The position numbers were made by a program, and so were the translations under genes. A stretch of 53,774 bases of DNA from CAYFUR01 sp964346275 (lineage in GTDB: Bacteria > Sumerlaeota > Sumerlaeia > SLMS01): contig CAYFUR010000010.1 of the NCBI GenBank assembly GCA_964346275.1, positions 1 to 53,774 on the forward strand. Direction: 5' to 3'. The notes beneath the pieces are model-generated. The model had not been told where the DNA came from and did not search any database. It saw nothing but the letters and a program-made list of their open reading frames with translations. Shown here in pieces: positions 33,899 to 41,742 of the stretch (within the stretch, counting starts at the first letter, position 1; each line of letters starts with the position of its first letter).

Positions 33899-35229
33899 GG
33901 CTCGATGTTCTCGGCAGGGGCTCTCTCCCGCGACAGTGGAGGGTCGGGATTTATCTCTTCGATGTCAACAGGGCTGCTGACTGGCAGGAGCGACTCCGCG
34001 AGAAGCGGGAGCACTTTGTCCCGCGGATCGGCCCGGGTTTCCGCTGGCCGCTTGGGATGCCATGGATTACTCAAATAAACGATATACGCGTATCGATCGG
34101 GAAGCACCCAAAAACTCGATCCATGGGGACTGTCCCATCCGAACGACTTGGGCCCGAATCGCCCGATTTCGAATCCGAGGCCCATCTTCTTGCCTCCCTC
34201 AAGCTCCGGATCGCCGGAAAGAGCCAGGGACATCACCTCCGTTGTCGGGAAATCGGGGAGCGCCACCGGCAACGATGCCGCCGTCATCAGATTCTTACAC
34301 TGAAATTTGATCTCATCCGCATTCACGGTCAGCCCGGTGTGCCCCGCGTCGGGTGCCAGGTAAAGCCCAAACGGCTCGGCGGGTTCGCCCCAGGCCATCC
34401 GTCCCAGCCAGCTGTTATATTCTCCCGGTGCGACCAGGTGCCGCTTGTCTGCATCAAGCTTCAGGCTGGAGAGCCCGCTGCCAAAATTCATCTCGAGCAT
34501 CCTAGCGGCGCGCTCGCTGAACGAAACGCCTTCAACGCGTTCCAAAACAAGACCGAGCAGCAGGAAATTCAAGGAGCTCTTCTGGACTTTTCTACCCGGT
34601 TTCGCGGTCGGCTTGATGGCACGAAGCCGGTCGAAAAACTCTTCGCGAGTTTCAATGCGGGCGCCAAGGGGCATCTCTTCCGGCAACCCGGACGAGTGCC
34701 GGAGAAGCTGCTCCAAGCTGACCCCGCCGATGGGGGAGTTTTTCAGCTCCCCGATGTGTTCCGACACCATGTCGCCGAGAGAGAGTTTCCCGGCGGAGAC
34801 CGCCGAAAGGACCAACGGCACCGTGACAAGCGGCCCCGTCAAATCTTCCACAAAATAGCGGGAATCATAGGCCAGGGGGTGATGCTGGGGATCGGTCATT
34901 TTCGAACCGATAGCTATGGGCATGGTGTTATGTATGTAGCGGTCGGCCAGCAGCACCGCTCCGGGAATGCGTCCTTCTTCCACCGCAAGAGCCGTCTGGT
35001 GTATCGCCTGAATATACGGGCGGGGATCAATGCGGCTCGCCTTCACCCAGTCCGCGTTGATTCCCAGGCTGAGAATCTCCGCGTGCTGATCCAGGAGGGC
35101 CTTCTGGTCTTCCGGGAAAGGAACCGTTCCTCCCGCAAAATACTTTGTCTGAGAAGGCGCGCCCGAGGCGATGAAGGCCAGAAGGATCGCAAGCACTGTC
35201 ACCCCTGCCTGTTGCGTTTTAGAAATCAT
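33895..35229 (-). CDS. Serine beta-lactamase-fold protein lacking catalytic residues
   Basis: A 444-residue exported protein (hydrophobic signal about residues 9-22) with the overall pattern of class C beta-lactamase/EstB-like serine hydrolases: GRIPGAVLLA, the GKLSLGDMV helix end, LEQLLRHSSGLP, FLLLGLVLERVEG and AGHTGLTVNADEI. The catalytic set is gone. In the SxxK motif (F-x-x-x-SLTK) the aligned residues are D129 and G132 (EDLTG). The Tyr of YxN aligns with K217 (PGRKVQKSSLN). The late HTG aligns with DSPHG. It is best viewed as a periplasmic pseudoenzyme, possibly a binding or regulatory partner for the Mla or glycan genes it is coupled to. Confidence 0.75.
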   Translation of the reverse strand: MISKTQQAGVTVLAILLAFIASGAPSQTKYFAGGTVPFPEDQKALLDQHAEILSLGINADWVKASRIDPRPYIQAIHQTALAVEEGRIPGAVLLADRYIHNTMPIAIGSKMTDPQHHPLAYDSRYFVEDLTGPLVTVPLVLSAVSAGKLSLGDMVSEHIGELKNSPIGGVSLEQLLRHSSGLPEEMPLGARIETREEFFDRLRAIKPTAKPGRKVQKSSLNFLLLGLVLERVEGVSFSERAARMLEMNFGSGLSSLKLDADKRHLVAPGEYNSWLGRMAWGEPAEPFGLYLAPDAGHTGLTVNADEIKFQCKNLMTAASLPVALPDFPTTEVMSLALSGDPELEGGKKMGLGFEIGRFGPKSFGWDSPHGSSFWVLPDRYAYIVYLSNPWHPKRPAETRADPRDKVLPLLAESLLPVSSPVDIEEINPDPPLSRERAPAENIEP

Positions 35230-35690
35230 TCATTTCCTCCGATCGCCTTCCTTTCCGCTTCGGGATAACTGATTCGCACCTGATCCGGCGATTCGATACG
35301 GATCCGCACCCGCGACGGCGTATTCGGCAGAAAAGTTCCTTCTTCGAGAGAGCTGACCAGCGTGCCGTTTCGGAAAAGCCGGATGAGGAGCGATGCCTCG
35401 CTTTCCGGATTGAAATAGACTACGCCGCCTTCCCCCGGGTCGAGTTCCTGCAGGGGAGCCAGCGTGTCGTTCATGTAGAGATCAACGCGAAGCTCTTGCC
35501 CCGATTCATTGGAAATGGCCACTTCCACCGGCCCCGCCTTTTCCTGCAAATCCCCCCGCATCATGTAGCCGGTCAGAATACTGGCCGCGGCCATGAGAGC
35601 GATGAATCCGAAAAACGCCAGAACCTTGATTTTGCTCTCGCGGGGAGAGTTCGGCGCGACTCTGGGGCGCCTTGTCTTTTTCGTTTCCAT
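35226..35690 (-). CDS. Small signal-anchored protein of unknown function
   Basis: A 154-residue protein: a basic N-terminus (KKTRRPRVAPNSPRESK), one membrane helix (residues about 25-47), then a beta-rich periplasmic domain with Asn/Gly turns (VAISNESGQELRVDLYMND) that looks like a small immunoglobulin-like or lipoprotein-type sandwich. No family is recognised. The start is the ATG at 35690, sharing its first base with the TAA of the upstream gene (TAATG). Its TGA overlaps the next ATG. The coupling on both sides suggests stoichiometric production with its neighbours. Confidence 0.7.
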   Translation of the reverse strand: METKKTRRPRVAPNSPRESKIKVLAFFGFIALMAAASILTGYMMRGDLQEKAGPVEVAISNESGQELRVDLYMNDTLAPLQELDPGEGGVVYFNPESEASLLIRLFRNGTLVSSLEEGTFLPNTPSRVRIRIESPDQVRISYPEAERKAIGGNE

Positions 35691-36562
35691 TATTCCGATA
35701 CCTCGTGAATCGGCGGGCTGATTCGGTGGATTGCCCCGCCTTCGTCTTCGCAAAGCAGTAATCCCTCCGGATCCACGTCCCGGGGATAGAGTAATCCGCC
35801 CCCATCGGCCCGTTGCATCGTCCTTCCGTCTCTCAGCGTGACGCACCACTTGCGATAATACCTCAGGAGGAAGTCCCGTTTCCACGGAGCCTCTGTTGCA
35901 TCAACAATAGCCTGGACCAGGCTGGGAACGGCTTGCAGCGGTTCCACGCCGCTGCCGGTGGGAGAAACCATGGCCAGCGAAAGGGGCGGCGCATTGCGCG
36001 GCCGGCGGTGTGCCGGGGCGGGATAGAGTCCGATGCGAAGCTGGACAACCATCCACCCCGCGAATTCCCGGCAAATCGCCTCGCCGAGCTGCCCTGCATC
36101 CAGAGACAGGCCACCGGGCCAGGACACATCCACAAGCCATCCCAGCATGCGCAGGCGAAAGGCGGTGGTCATGGAATACATCATGGGCCAGAGAGTCCGT
36201 GGGAAATCGGGATCGGGGCGCCCAAGTCCGCTCTGCTTGCGCGCCATGATCGCCAGCGGCGCAGCCGCCGCGAATTCCAGCATCGACGGCCGTTGACCGC
36301 CCTCCGAGCCGGGAATCAGAAACGGCAACTCATTCTCCCGTGATTCGAGAGCCGAAACGGCCTTTTGCATTGGCGTTGTGCCCTTGCCAGGAGCTTCACC
36401 GATCTCCCAGTGGGGATAATGGCGGCCCACGAGGCGGGCTGTGCGCTCAAGCTGGCTTTCAAGTGTCAGGGATACTGGTTCGCGCTTATCGATGGCGGGC
36501 TCTCTCCCGAATTGTTTGCTGCGCGACAAATCCTCGCGCAAAACACTGGCCCCGTCCAGCAC
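35690..36562 (-). CDS. Degenerate biotin-protein-ligase-like protein
   Basis: A 290-residue protein whose layout follows BirA: a central catalytic-like domain, the LGWLVDVSWPGG segment at about 140-151, which occupies the place of the biotin ligase KWPND motif, and a C-terminal BPL_C-like domain (FLLRYYRKWCVTLRDGR and DPEGLLLCEDEGGAIHRIS). The GRGRxxR biotin/ATP loop is not found; GSEGGQRPSMLEF lies in its place. Both key motifs are therefore missing, and ligase activity is doubtful. The GTG start at 36562 has no clear ribosome-binding site, so the N-terminus is uncertain. It heads the ten-gene operon. Confidence 0.6.
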   Translation of the reverse strand: MLDGASVLREDLSRSKQFGREPAIDKREPVSLTLESQLERTARLVGRHYPHWEIGEAPGKGTTPMQKAVSALESRENELPFLIPGSEGGQRPSMLEFAAAAPLAIMARKQSGLGRPDPDFPRTLWPMMYSMTTAFRLRMLGWLVDVSWPGGLSLDAGQLGEAICREFAGWMVVQLRIGLYPAPAHRRPRNAPPLSLAMVSPTGSGVEPLQAVPSLVQAIVDATEAPWKRDFLLRYYRKWCVTLRDGRTMQRADGGGLLYPRDVDPEGLLLCEDEGGAIHRISPPIHEVSE

Positions 36563-36692
36563 AACAGCGGCAGAAAGGCCCCGGGACTGGACAGGGATAA
36601 GCGGGCCATGTTCAATGCCCCAGCGACTCTCGGAGAATATTCACACTTTGGCAAAGCCGATTCCCGAAAACCTGCCTCAAGAAGAGGCCTTC

Positions 36693-37160
36693 ATGGAAAT
36701 CCTCCACCAGCTTCACAAGCGGTGGAGATTGGTCATCTGCGTCCCCTTGATTTATCTGCTCCTCGGTTTGCTGATCTCACAATTCTACTTCCAGCCCGAA
36801 AGAGGGGGGGATGGCTTCTACCCCCTGGGGCAAGAGGCCACGATGGCCGTCTGGATGATCGGAGGGGTCTACGTGGTTTTTCTTTACTATCTCCTCGATC
36901 GCCTGAAAAAGCGTCAGGGTTTTATCCTTTCGGAATACGGGAATGATCCGAACCGATTTCTCGCGAAAGCCAAGGAATCCCAGATGGCCCAGTTTTTCGT
37001 TTGCGATCTGGCGGCGATGCCCGGGATCCTCCTTTTTCTCCTCAACGGCGGCCTTTTCCACCTCTTTGTTTTCATTGTCATTAGCTCATTTTTCTACCTT
37101 TACGCCCTTCCCAATGGACGGCTCCTCGGGCAGGCGATGTTTCACCCCTCCCAGGATTAA
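36693..37160 (+). CDS. Small four-helix membrane protein
   Basis: A 155-residue protein with about four hydrophobic segments: VICVPLIYLLLGLLIS, AVWMIGGVYVVFLYYL, MPGILLFLLNGG, and LFVFIVISSFFYLYAL. Charged loops lie between them (LKKRQGFILSEYG). No family is recognised. The start is the ATG at 36693 with AGAGG seven bases upstream. It diverges from the degenerate biotin-ligase-like gene across 130 bases and precedes the histidine kinase by 108 bases. Confidence 0.7.
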   Translation: MEILHQLHKRWRLVICVPLIYLLLGLLISQFYFQPERGGDGFYPLGQEATMAVWMIGGVYVVFLYYLLDRLKKRQGFILSEYGNDPNRFLAKAKESQMAQFFVCDLAAMPGILLFLLNGGLFHLFVFIVISSFFYLYALPNGRLLGQAMFHPSQD

Positions 37161-37219
37161 AACCTCAAAAACAATAAAATTCCCCTCGACAAAATCAAAT
37201 CATGTGTCAGGGTCTCCGG

Positions 37220-37225
37220 TATAAT
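37220..37225 (+). promoter_or_regulatory. Possible -10 element upstream of the histidine kinase
   Basis: A perfect TATAAT lies 44 bases before the kinase ATG in a locally AT-rich intergenic region. No convincing -35 box sits 16-18 bases upstream; a TCGACA at 37186 is too far away. It is a candidate only. Confidence 0.3.
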
Positions 37226-37268
37226 AATATCAGAGTTGCCCGAAGTTGTGACATCGGGGGGTAAAACA

Positions 37269-39698
37269 ATGGTTTTCTATGATGGTTACAGCGCCGCCTT
37301 GCGTGATGGCGAGTGGGACCGGCTCGCCAGCGCGGAATTCTGGAGTAAGGTTTCCAAGGTCCTCGGCAGAGAGTTCAAGCACGATGCCCTGGTCGTCTGT
37401 GAGTACCGGGCTTCCGCAGGCTATGCCGTTCCCCTCTACGGAGAGGATACGCCCGTTGGTTCGGATGGGCCCGCTGAATGTATTCTCGACGAAATCATTC
37501 GTCGGAAAATCTCGCCAGAACCTGCGCTTGAAAATCGTGAGCAATTGCCCGAGCGCTCTCCCTGGTCCTCATTCGGCGAGACGAACCGCCTGGCGTGCTC
37601 TATTCTTTATTCTCCCATCAGGCTTCACAAGCATCTTGTCGGCTATATCTCAGTCCAGAGTTATACGCCCGGTTACTACAACCAGGATGATCTGGAAAGG
37701 TTGAGCGAATTCGCTCGGGATTTCGCCGAACCCTTTGCCCGGTTTCTTCAGCGCGACCAATTGCTCAAACTGTCGCAAGCTGTTGAGCAAAGTGCCACGA
37801 TGGTTCTGATCACAAACACACGGGGACAGATCGAATACGCGAACCGAAAACTCCTGGAGGTGAGCGGATATACGCTAGACGAAATCTGGGGAAAGAATCC
37901 ACGCATCTTCAAAACCATCCAAACGCATCCCGATACTTTCGATGAACTCTGGGACCAGCTTGACGCGGGAAAAAACTGGTTCGGGGAATTCTGCAACAGA
38001 AAGAAAAATGGCGAGCATTACTGGGTTGCGGCCAGCATATCGCCAATCCTGGACCGCGACGGAAAGCCCAGCCATTTTGTCGCCGTCGAAGAAGACATGA
38101 CAGACCGGAAGAAGACGGCCGAGGCGCTGCACAACCGCGAGAGAATCCTCGCAGCGGTCAGCTATGCAGCAGAGCATTTCCTCCGGCTCAGTGACTGGGA
38201 TGATGACCTGCACGTCTTTCTCGAGAAACTCGGTGAAGCCACCCTGGCCAATCGGGTCATTATTGTCGAAAACAAAAGGGACGAGGATGGCGACCTCATC
38301 GCCACGATCCGGGATGAGTATATCCGCGGGATGAACGTCTCGCCAACGGACAGGCTCAATCCCTGTGGAGTCTCTCTCGTCGGAGAAGGCTTCGCTTCAT
38401 GGGTTGACCGTTTTTCAAAAGGAGAGGCCGTGCACGGGGTTGTCAGCAATTTCGAAGGCCATGGAGCAAATTGGCTGCGCGAAAACCACGTCGTCTCGAT
38501 TGTGGCTATGCCCATCTTTGTCGGAATTCGCTGGTGGGGGTGCCTCGTCCTCCATGACTGCTATACGGAACGGCGCTTTTCCACGGCGGAACTTGAGGCT
38601 CTGAAAACCGCCGCCGCGGTCATCGGCGCGGCTTTCGAGCGCCTCGAATCCAACTACGCTCTCCGTGAAAGCGAAAAAACCAACCGCGAATTGCTCAACA
38701 CGTCGCCGGCGATCTCATTTCTCCTCAGCCCCGAAGGCAGAGTTCTGGCTGCCAATGATCACCTGGCGGAAGCATTCGGCACGCCTCTTCCGCAGATCCT
38801 GGGCGAAGATATCCGAAAGTTCCTTCCTCCAGAGATTGGATTAGAGCGGCACCGGGAATTGCAGGCGGCAATTCGCAGCAAGGCTCCCCGGCACTTTGTC
38901 GATCAGATGGACAGCCGGATTTTCGAGCATCACGTCTGCCCGATCGTTTCTCCTTCCGGCGAGGTCACTCGGGTCGCGATCTACGCACAGGACGTGACCG
39001 ATCTTCGGCGCAACGAACGCCTCGCGGCGCTTGGCATGACCGCCTCAAGCCTCGCCCACTATATCAAAAACGTGCAGACCTCGCTCTCAGGATCGATCTC
39101 CGTGTTGGAAAGCGCCCTCGAACGCGCGGACCAGGAAACCATCCAGCAAGTCTGGCCGATCGTCCGCCGGTCGACGAAGAGGATCAACCAACTCGTCAAG
39201 AATATGCTCGCCCTTGGCCGGGAAAAAGAGGCTTTCTTCGAAGACGAGGATCTCAATCGGATTATTCAGGAGGCGGTTGAGGAGTCCATGCATCTGGCCC
39301 AAGTCTCGGACATCGAAATTGAAATGGAACTTTGCAAGGACCTTCCTCCTGTTCCCATGAATTCAAGCCGCCTCTTCGACGCCGCCCTCAACCTCATCGG
39401 CAACGCAATCGAAGCGACCGAGGGGGGCCGTGGCCGCAAGCCCTTCGTCAAGATCCGGACCCACATGGCGCCCGACGGCCATGTCGCCTTCTCCGTCATG
39501 GATAATGGCATGGGAATTCCCGATGAATTGCATGACCAGCTTTTCGAGCCTTTCTTCACGACGAAAGAGAAGAAGGGCACCGGGCTGGGTCTCGCCGTGG
39601 TGAAGCGGATCGTCGAGGAGCATCGTGGAAAAATCGATTTCGAAACGGAACCCGGCGAAGGCACGACATTTCATATCCATCTTCCCACTGGCACATAA
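37269..39698 (+). CDS. GAF-PAS-GAF-PAS sensor histidine kinase
   Basis: An 809-residue soluble kinase. Order: a GAF-like region (about 1-160); a PAS domain with PAC tail (about 170-290, MVLITNTRGQIEYANRKLLEVSGYT to DMTDRK); a second GAF (about 310-465); a second PAS (about 480-590, ending YAQDVTDLR); the phosphoacceptor helix LGMTASSLAHYIKN; and a HATPase_c domain with NLIGNAIEA, DNGMGIP, FEPFFTTKE and GTGLGLAVV. There is no membrane segment, so it senses a cytoplasmic signal; the ligand is unknown. No response regulator is adjacent. The ATG at 37269 follows a GGGGGG stretch eight bases upstream. Confidence 0.93.
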   Translation: MVFYDGYSAALRDGEWDRLASAEFWSKVSKVLGREFKHDALVVCEYRASAGYAVPLYGEDTPVGSDGPAECILDEIIRRKISPEPALENREQLPERSPWSSFGETNRLACSILYSPIRLHKHLVGYISVQSYTPGYYNQDDLERLSEFARDFAEPFARFLQRDQLLKLSQAVEQSATMVLITNTRGQIEYANRKLLEVSGYTLDEIWGKNPRIFKTIQTHPDTFDELWDQLDAGKNWFGEFCNRKKNGEHYWVAASISPILDRDGKPSHFVAVEEDMTDRKKTAEALHNRERILAAVSYAAEHFLRLSDWDDDLHVFLEKLGEATLANRVIIVENKRDEDGDLIATIRDEYIRGMNVSPTDRLNPCGVSLVGEGFASWVDRFSKGEAVHGVVSNFEGHGANWLRENHVVSIVAMPIFVGIRWWGCLVLHDCYTERRFSTAELEALKTAAAVIGAAFERLESNYALRESEKTNRELLNTSPAISFLLSPEGRVLAANDHLAEAFGTPLPQILGEDIRKFLPPEIGLERHRELQAAIRSKAPRHFVDQMDSRIFEHHVCPIVSPSGEVTRVAIYAQDVTDLRRNERLAALGMTASSLAHYIKNVQTSLSGSISVLESALERADQETIQQVWPIVRRSTKRINQLVKNMLALGREKEAFFEDEDLNRIIQEAVEESMHLAQVSDIEIEMELCKDLPPVPMNSSRLFDAALNLIGNAIEATEGGRGRKPFVKIRTHMAPDGHVAFSVMDNGMGIPDELHDQLFEPFFTTKEKKGTGLGLAVVKRIVEEHRGKIDFETEPGEGTTFHIHLPTGT

Positions 39699-39705
39699 CG
39701 CCAAA

Positions 39706-39742
39706 GAGCCTGGCGAATCGCTTCGCCAGGCTCCCGTTTTTC
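39706..39742 (+). terminator. Intrinsic terminator of the histidine kinase gene
   Basis: A perfect 12-bp stem GAGCCTGGCGAA / TTCGCCAGGCTC with a TCGC tetraloop, followed by CCGTTTTT. It begins eight bases after the kinase stop codon. Confidence 0.92.
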
Positions 39743-39753
39743 TCCCGCTTCGC

Positions 39754-39908
39754 CGTCGGGATGATTGTCTCTTGAAACCCAGGGTCGCCTAGGTGGGTGT
39801 CCGCATCCCGGCCTTCGGCTTTGCCGGTATGATCCGGCTACTGCCTCCGCCGAAAGATTTAGGACTCCCTTATTATGAACATCGGCTCCAGGACAATTTT
39901 CCCTGACG
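39754..39908 (-). ncRNA. Candidate 6S-like structured RNA
   Basis: This gene-free stretch folds, on the minus strand, into a rod. A closing stem is built from four helices: 39905-39908 with 39754-39757, 39900-39903 with 39758-39761, 39892-39897 with 39764-39769, and 39884-39890 with 39773-39779 (21 pairs with small internal loops). An open central bubble follows, then a terminal hairpin at 39812-39856 (8-bp outer stem, 5-bp inner stem). Two G-U pairs in the innermost closing helix pair only in the minus-strand RNA. The 3' bubble reads CACCCACC and then GGGTTTCAAG, resembling 6S RNAs, and the 5' bubble holds CATAAT (39872-39877), a promoter-like element. Ends are uncertain. 6S identity is an inference; a structured RNA is well supported. 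Confidence 0.5.
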
Positions 39909-40010
39909 CACGTCGCAGGAAAGCTCATCAAAAACCTGTGACTTTCCTCGTCTCCGAACCGTCTTTATCAAAGGCAAAACGGCGCAGTCTGGCAAGGGAA
40001 TTCCGGCACT

Positions 40011-40048
40011 GACAACCCGCCTGAGGCAAGGCCCCAGGCGGGTTGTTT
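40011..40048 (-). terminator. Inverted repeat / terminator downstream of the DUF4912 gene
   Basis: A stem of about 12 bp, ACAACCCGCCTG / CAGGCGGGTTGT, with a loop of about 11 bases lies 23 bases past the stop of the minus-strand DUF4912 gene. The trailing T-run is short, so termination may be bidirectional or weak. Confidence 0.7.
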
Positions 40049-40070
40049 CAGATACACGGAGCACTGGGAA

Positions 40071-41396
40071 TCAGGCGGGCTCGTGGGGATTTCCCGCGGT
40101 CACGCGGGTCACCACCGGTTTCACTTTGCGGAGTTCTTCGCCGTCGGGGCTTTCCGCTTCCACTGGGAATTCGATCTCACTGTCGGGGAGCACCATTCGG
40201 ACGCGGAATGTGCCATCGGGATTCAGCGCGATCTCGCGGCCCATGAATTTCACTTTGGCGTCCGGGTCCGTCGCGCCGTAAACAATCACATCGACGCCGA
40301 CTTCCAGCCAGAAGCCGCGGTTGCCTTTTTGTCCATTCTCCGATTTCTGAAGCTGCTCTTCGAAACCGGGGGAGAAAAGCGCGCTTTGCATAGACATGGA
40401 CGAGGGAGCCCACTCGCCGCTGAACATGGCGCTGGCGCCGCCGAGCAAGCCGCTCGAAAGGCCAAAGAATTCCCCACTGGACAGACCGGCGCTCGAGAGG
40501 GGGCCTTCATGGAAGGTGTCGTAGATACGCTGGTGCAACTCGCGCAGAAACGTATCGCTTCCCAGTCGTTCGCTGATCCGCACACCGCCGGAAAGTTGGA
40601 CAATTTGCTCGTATATCTCGTCATCGATCTCCGCGAACTCCACATCTTCTTCCTCGGAAATACCGAGACGGGGCACCTTCACCTGGTTGGAAGTCGCGAT
40701 TTCCTGGAATCTTCCCTGCGAATCGTACAGGCCCAGCGTCACTTGAATGCTGGAAGAGGGCTCTTTCACCCGCAAATACCAGGAGGAGGTATAGTCATTC
40801 ACGGGCACATCGTAAGGCGCTCTTGTCTCGCCACGCGGCGAGATTTCAGACACCCGCAGGATCAGCGTCTTGTTGTGGCGATTTCTCGCGATGCCGAGTT
40901 CCCGGCGGCGCTGAACGCTGATTTCCCAGTAGACAAAGACCCATTCCGGGTCGCGGATCAGCAACACGACCTTGGTGTCACCGTATTCCAGCGGAAGCTC
41001 ACGCGAATCATCGCCGGCTGGAAAGATCGATGCGGGAGCAGGCTCGCGAAGGAGATCCGCTCCGGGCTTCGGAGTTTCCACCGCAGCCTTTGCGGCAGGT
41101 GGAGATGCGGCCTTCTCAGGCTTTTTCGACGATGATGCTTTCGAAGCGCTCTGAGCCTCTGTCTTTCGAGCCGCGGGCCTGGTGGCCGCCTTTTTCTTGG
41201 GCGCGGCTTTCTTTGCCGTTGGTTTTTTGGCGGACGTCTTCGTGGTGGTCGTTTTCCTGGCCGGGCTCTGAGCCGATTTCGCGGCCTTGTTCTTCTTGGA
41301 AGACTGGGCGGAAGCCTTCCCCGTTGAAGCAGGCTTCTTCGCGCTTTTCTCGGCGGATTCCTTCTTTTCTCGTTCGTCCTTCTTCGACTTCGCCAT
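40071..41396 (-). CDS. DUF4912 protein with histone-like Lys/Ala-rich tail
   Basis: A 441-residue protein. Residues 1-105 are a Lys/Ala/Ser/Pro-rich, disordered tail with repeats such as KKPTAKKAAPKKK, like histone H1 or bacterial DNA-condensing tails. Residues about 130-260 contain the DUF4912 domain (LPLEYGDTKVVLLIRDPEWVFVYWEI), a family seen beside alpha-glucan and regulator genes but of unknown function. The C-terminal 100 residues are beta-rich (GVDVIVYGATDPDAKVKFMGREI). The start is the ATG at 41396 with GAGGAA upstream. The acidic middle (SEEEDVEFAEIDDEIYEQ) contrasts with the basic tail. Confidence 0.8.
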   Translation of the reverse strand: MAKSKKDEREKKESAEKSAKKPASTGKASAQSSKKNKAAKSAQSPARKTTTTKTSAKKPTAKKAAPKKKAATRPAARKTEAQSASKASSSKKPEKAASPPAAKAAVETPKPGADLLREPAPASIFPAGDDSRELPLEYGDTKVVLLIRDPEWVFVYWEISVQRRRELGIARNRHNKTLILRVSEISPRGETRAPYDVPVNDYTSSWYLRVKEPSSSIQVTLGLYDSQGRFQEIATSNQVKVPRLGISEEEDVEFAEIDDEIYEQIVQLSGGVRISERLGSDTFLRELHQRIYDTFHEGPLSSAGLSSGEFFGLSSGLLGGASAMFSGEWAPSSMSMQSALFSPGFEEQLQKSENGQKGNRGFWLEVGVDVIVYGATDPDAKVKFMGREIALNPDGTFRVRMVLPDSEIEFPVEAESPDGEELRKVKPVVTRVTAGNPHEPA

Positions 41397-41682
41397 AGTG
41401 CTCAATTCCTCGTCCGGTGAAGACAATGGAAACTGCCTCCTGGCCGGTGACCCCAATAATCTTATCAGTTGCTTGAATCCGACAGCGGGAGCGAACTCCC
41501 CTTTGATCGTAACCCACTGTTTTGCTGATACTTCGGTGCCCTTTCCACAGGTTTTTCCAAGGAACCTCTCCTCCCGTCACGCAGGTGGTCCTTTGTTCCC
41601 TCGAAACAAACGATTTATTGGCCCGGTAAAGGGTTTTTTGGAATAAAAGCTTCGCAATTCTTCGGGGCCCTCTCTTCCAGAG
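41397..41682. other. Intergenic region upstream of the DUF4912 gene
   Basis: About 290 bases lie between the DUF4912 start and the terminator of the PPIase gene. I see no convincing coding frame, tRNA or repeat. It presumably holds the minus-strand promoter of the DUF4912 gene, but no clear -35/-10 pair could be picked out. Confidence 0.4.
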
Positions 41683-41713
41683 AAAAAGCCCCGGGAATCG
41701 AATCCCGGGGCTT
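41683..41713 (-). terminator. Intrinsic terminator of the PPIase gene
   Basis: A perfect 11-bp stem AAGCCCCGGGA / TCCCGGGGCTT with a short loop. It is followed on the minus strand by a TTTTT run (forward AAAAA at 41683-41687). It starts about 30 bases after the PPIase stop codon. Confidence 0.93.
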
Positions 41714-41742
41714 GCCAAACGTCATTCTTCGCCCTCAGGCCG

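Noticed and set aside
37186..37225. Full sigma70 promoter for the histidine kinase
   Set aside because: TATAAT is perfect, but the nearest -35-like TCGACA is 28 bases away, too far for normal spacing.
39754..39908. c-di-GMP-I riboswitch or RNase P RNA
   Set aside because: A GGCAAAGCC and a TAGCCGG occur, but in the wrong order for GEMM. A GAGGAAAGTC lies just outside the fold (39936-39949), but no other RNase P core motifs are present and the region is too short.
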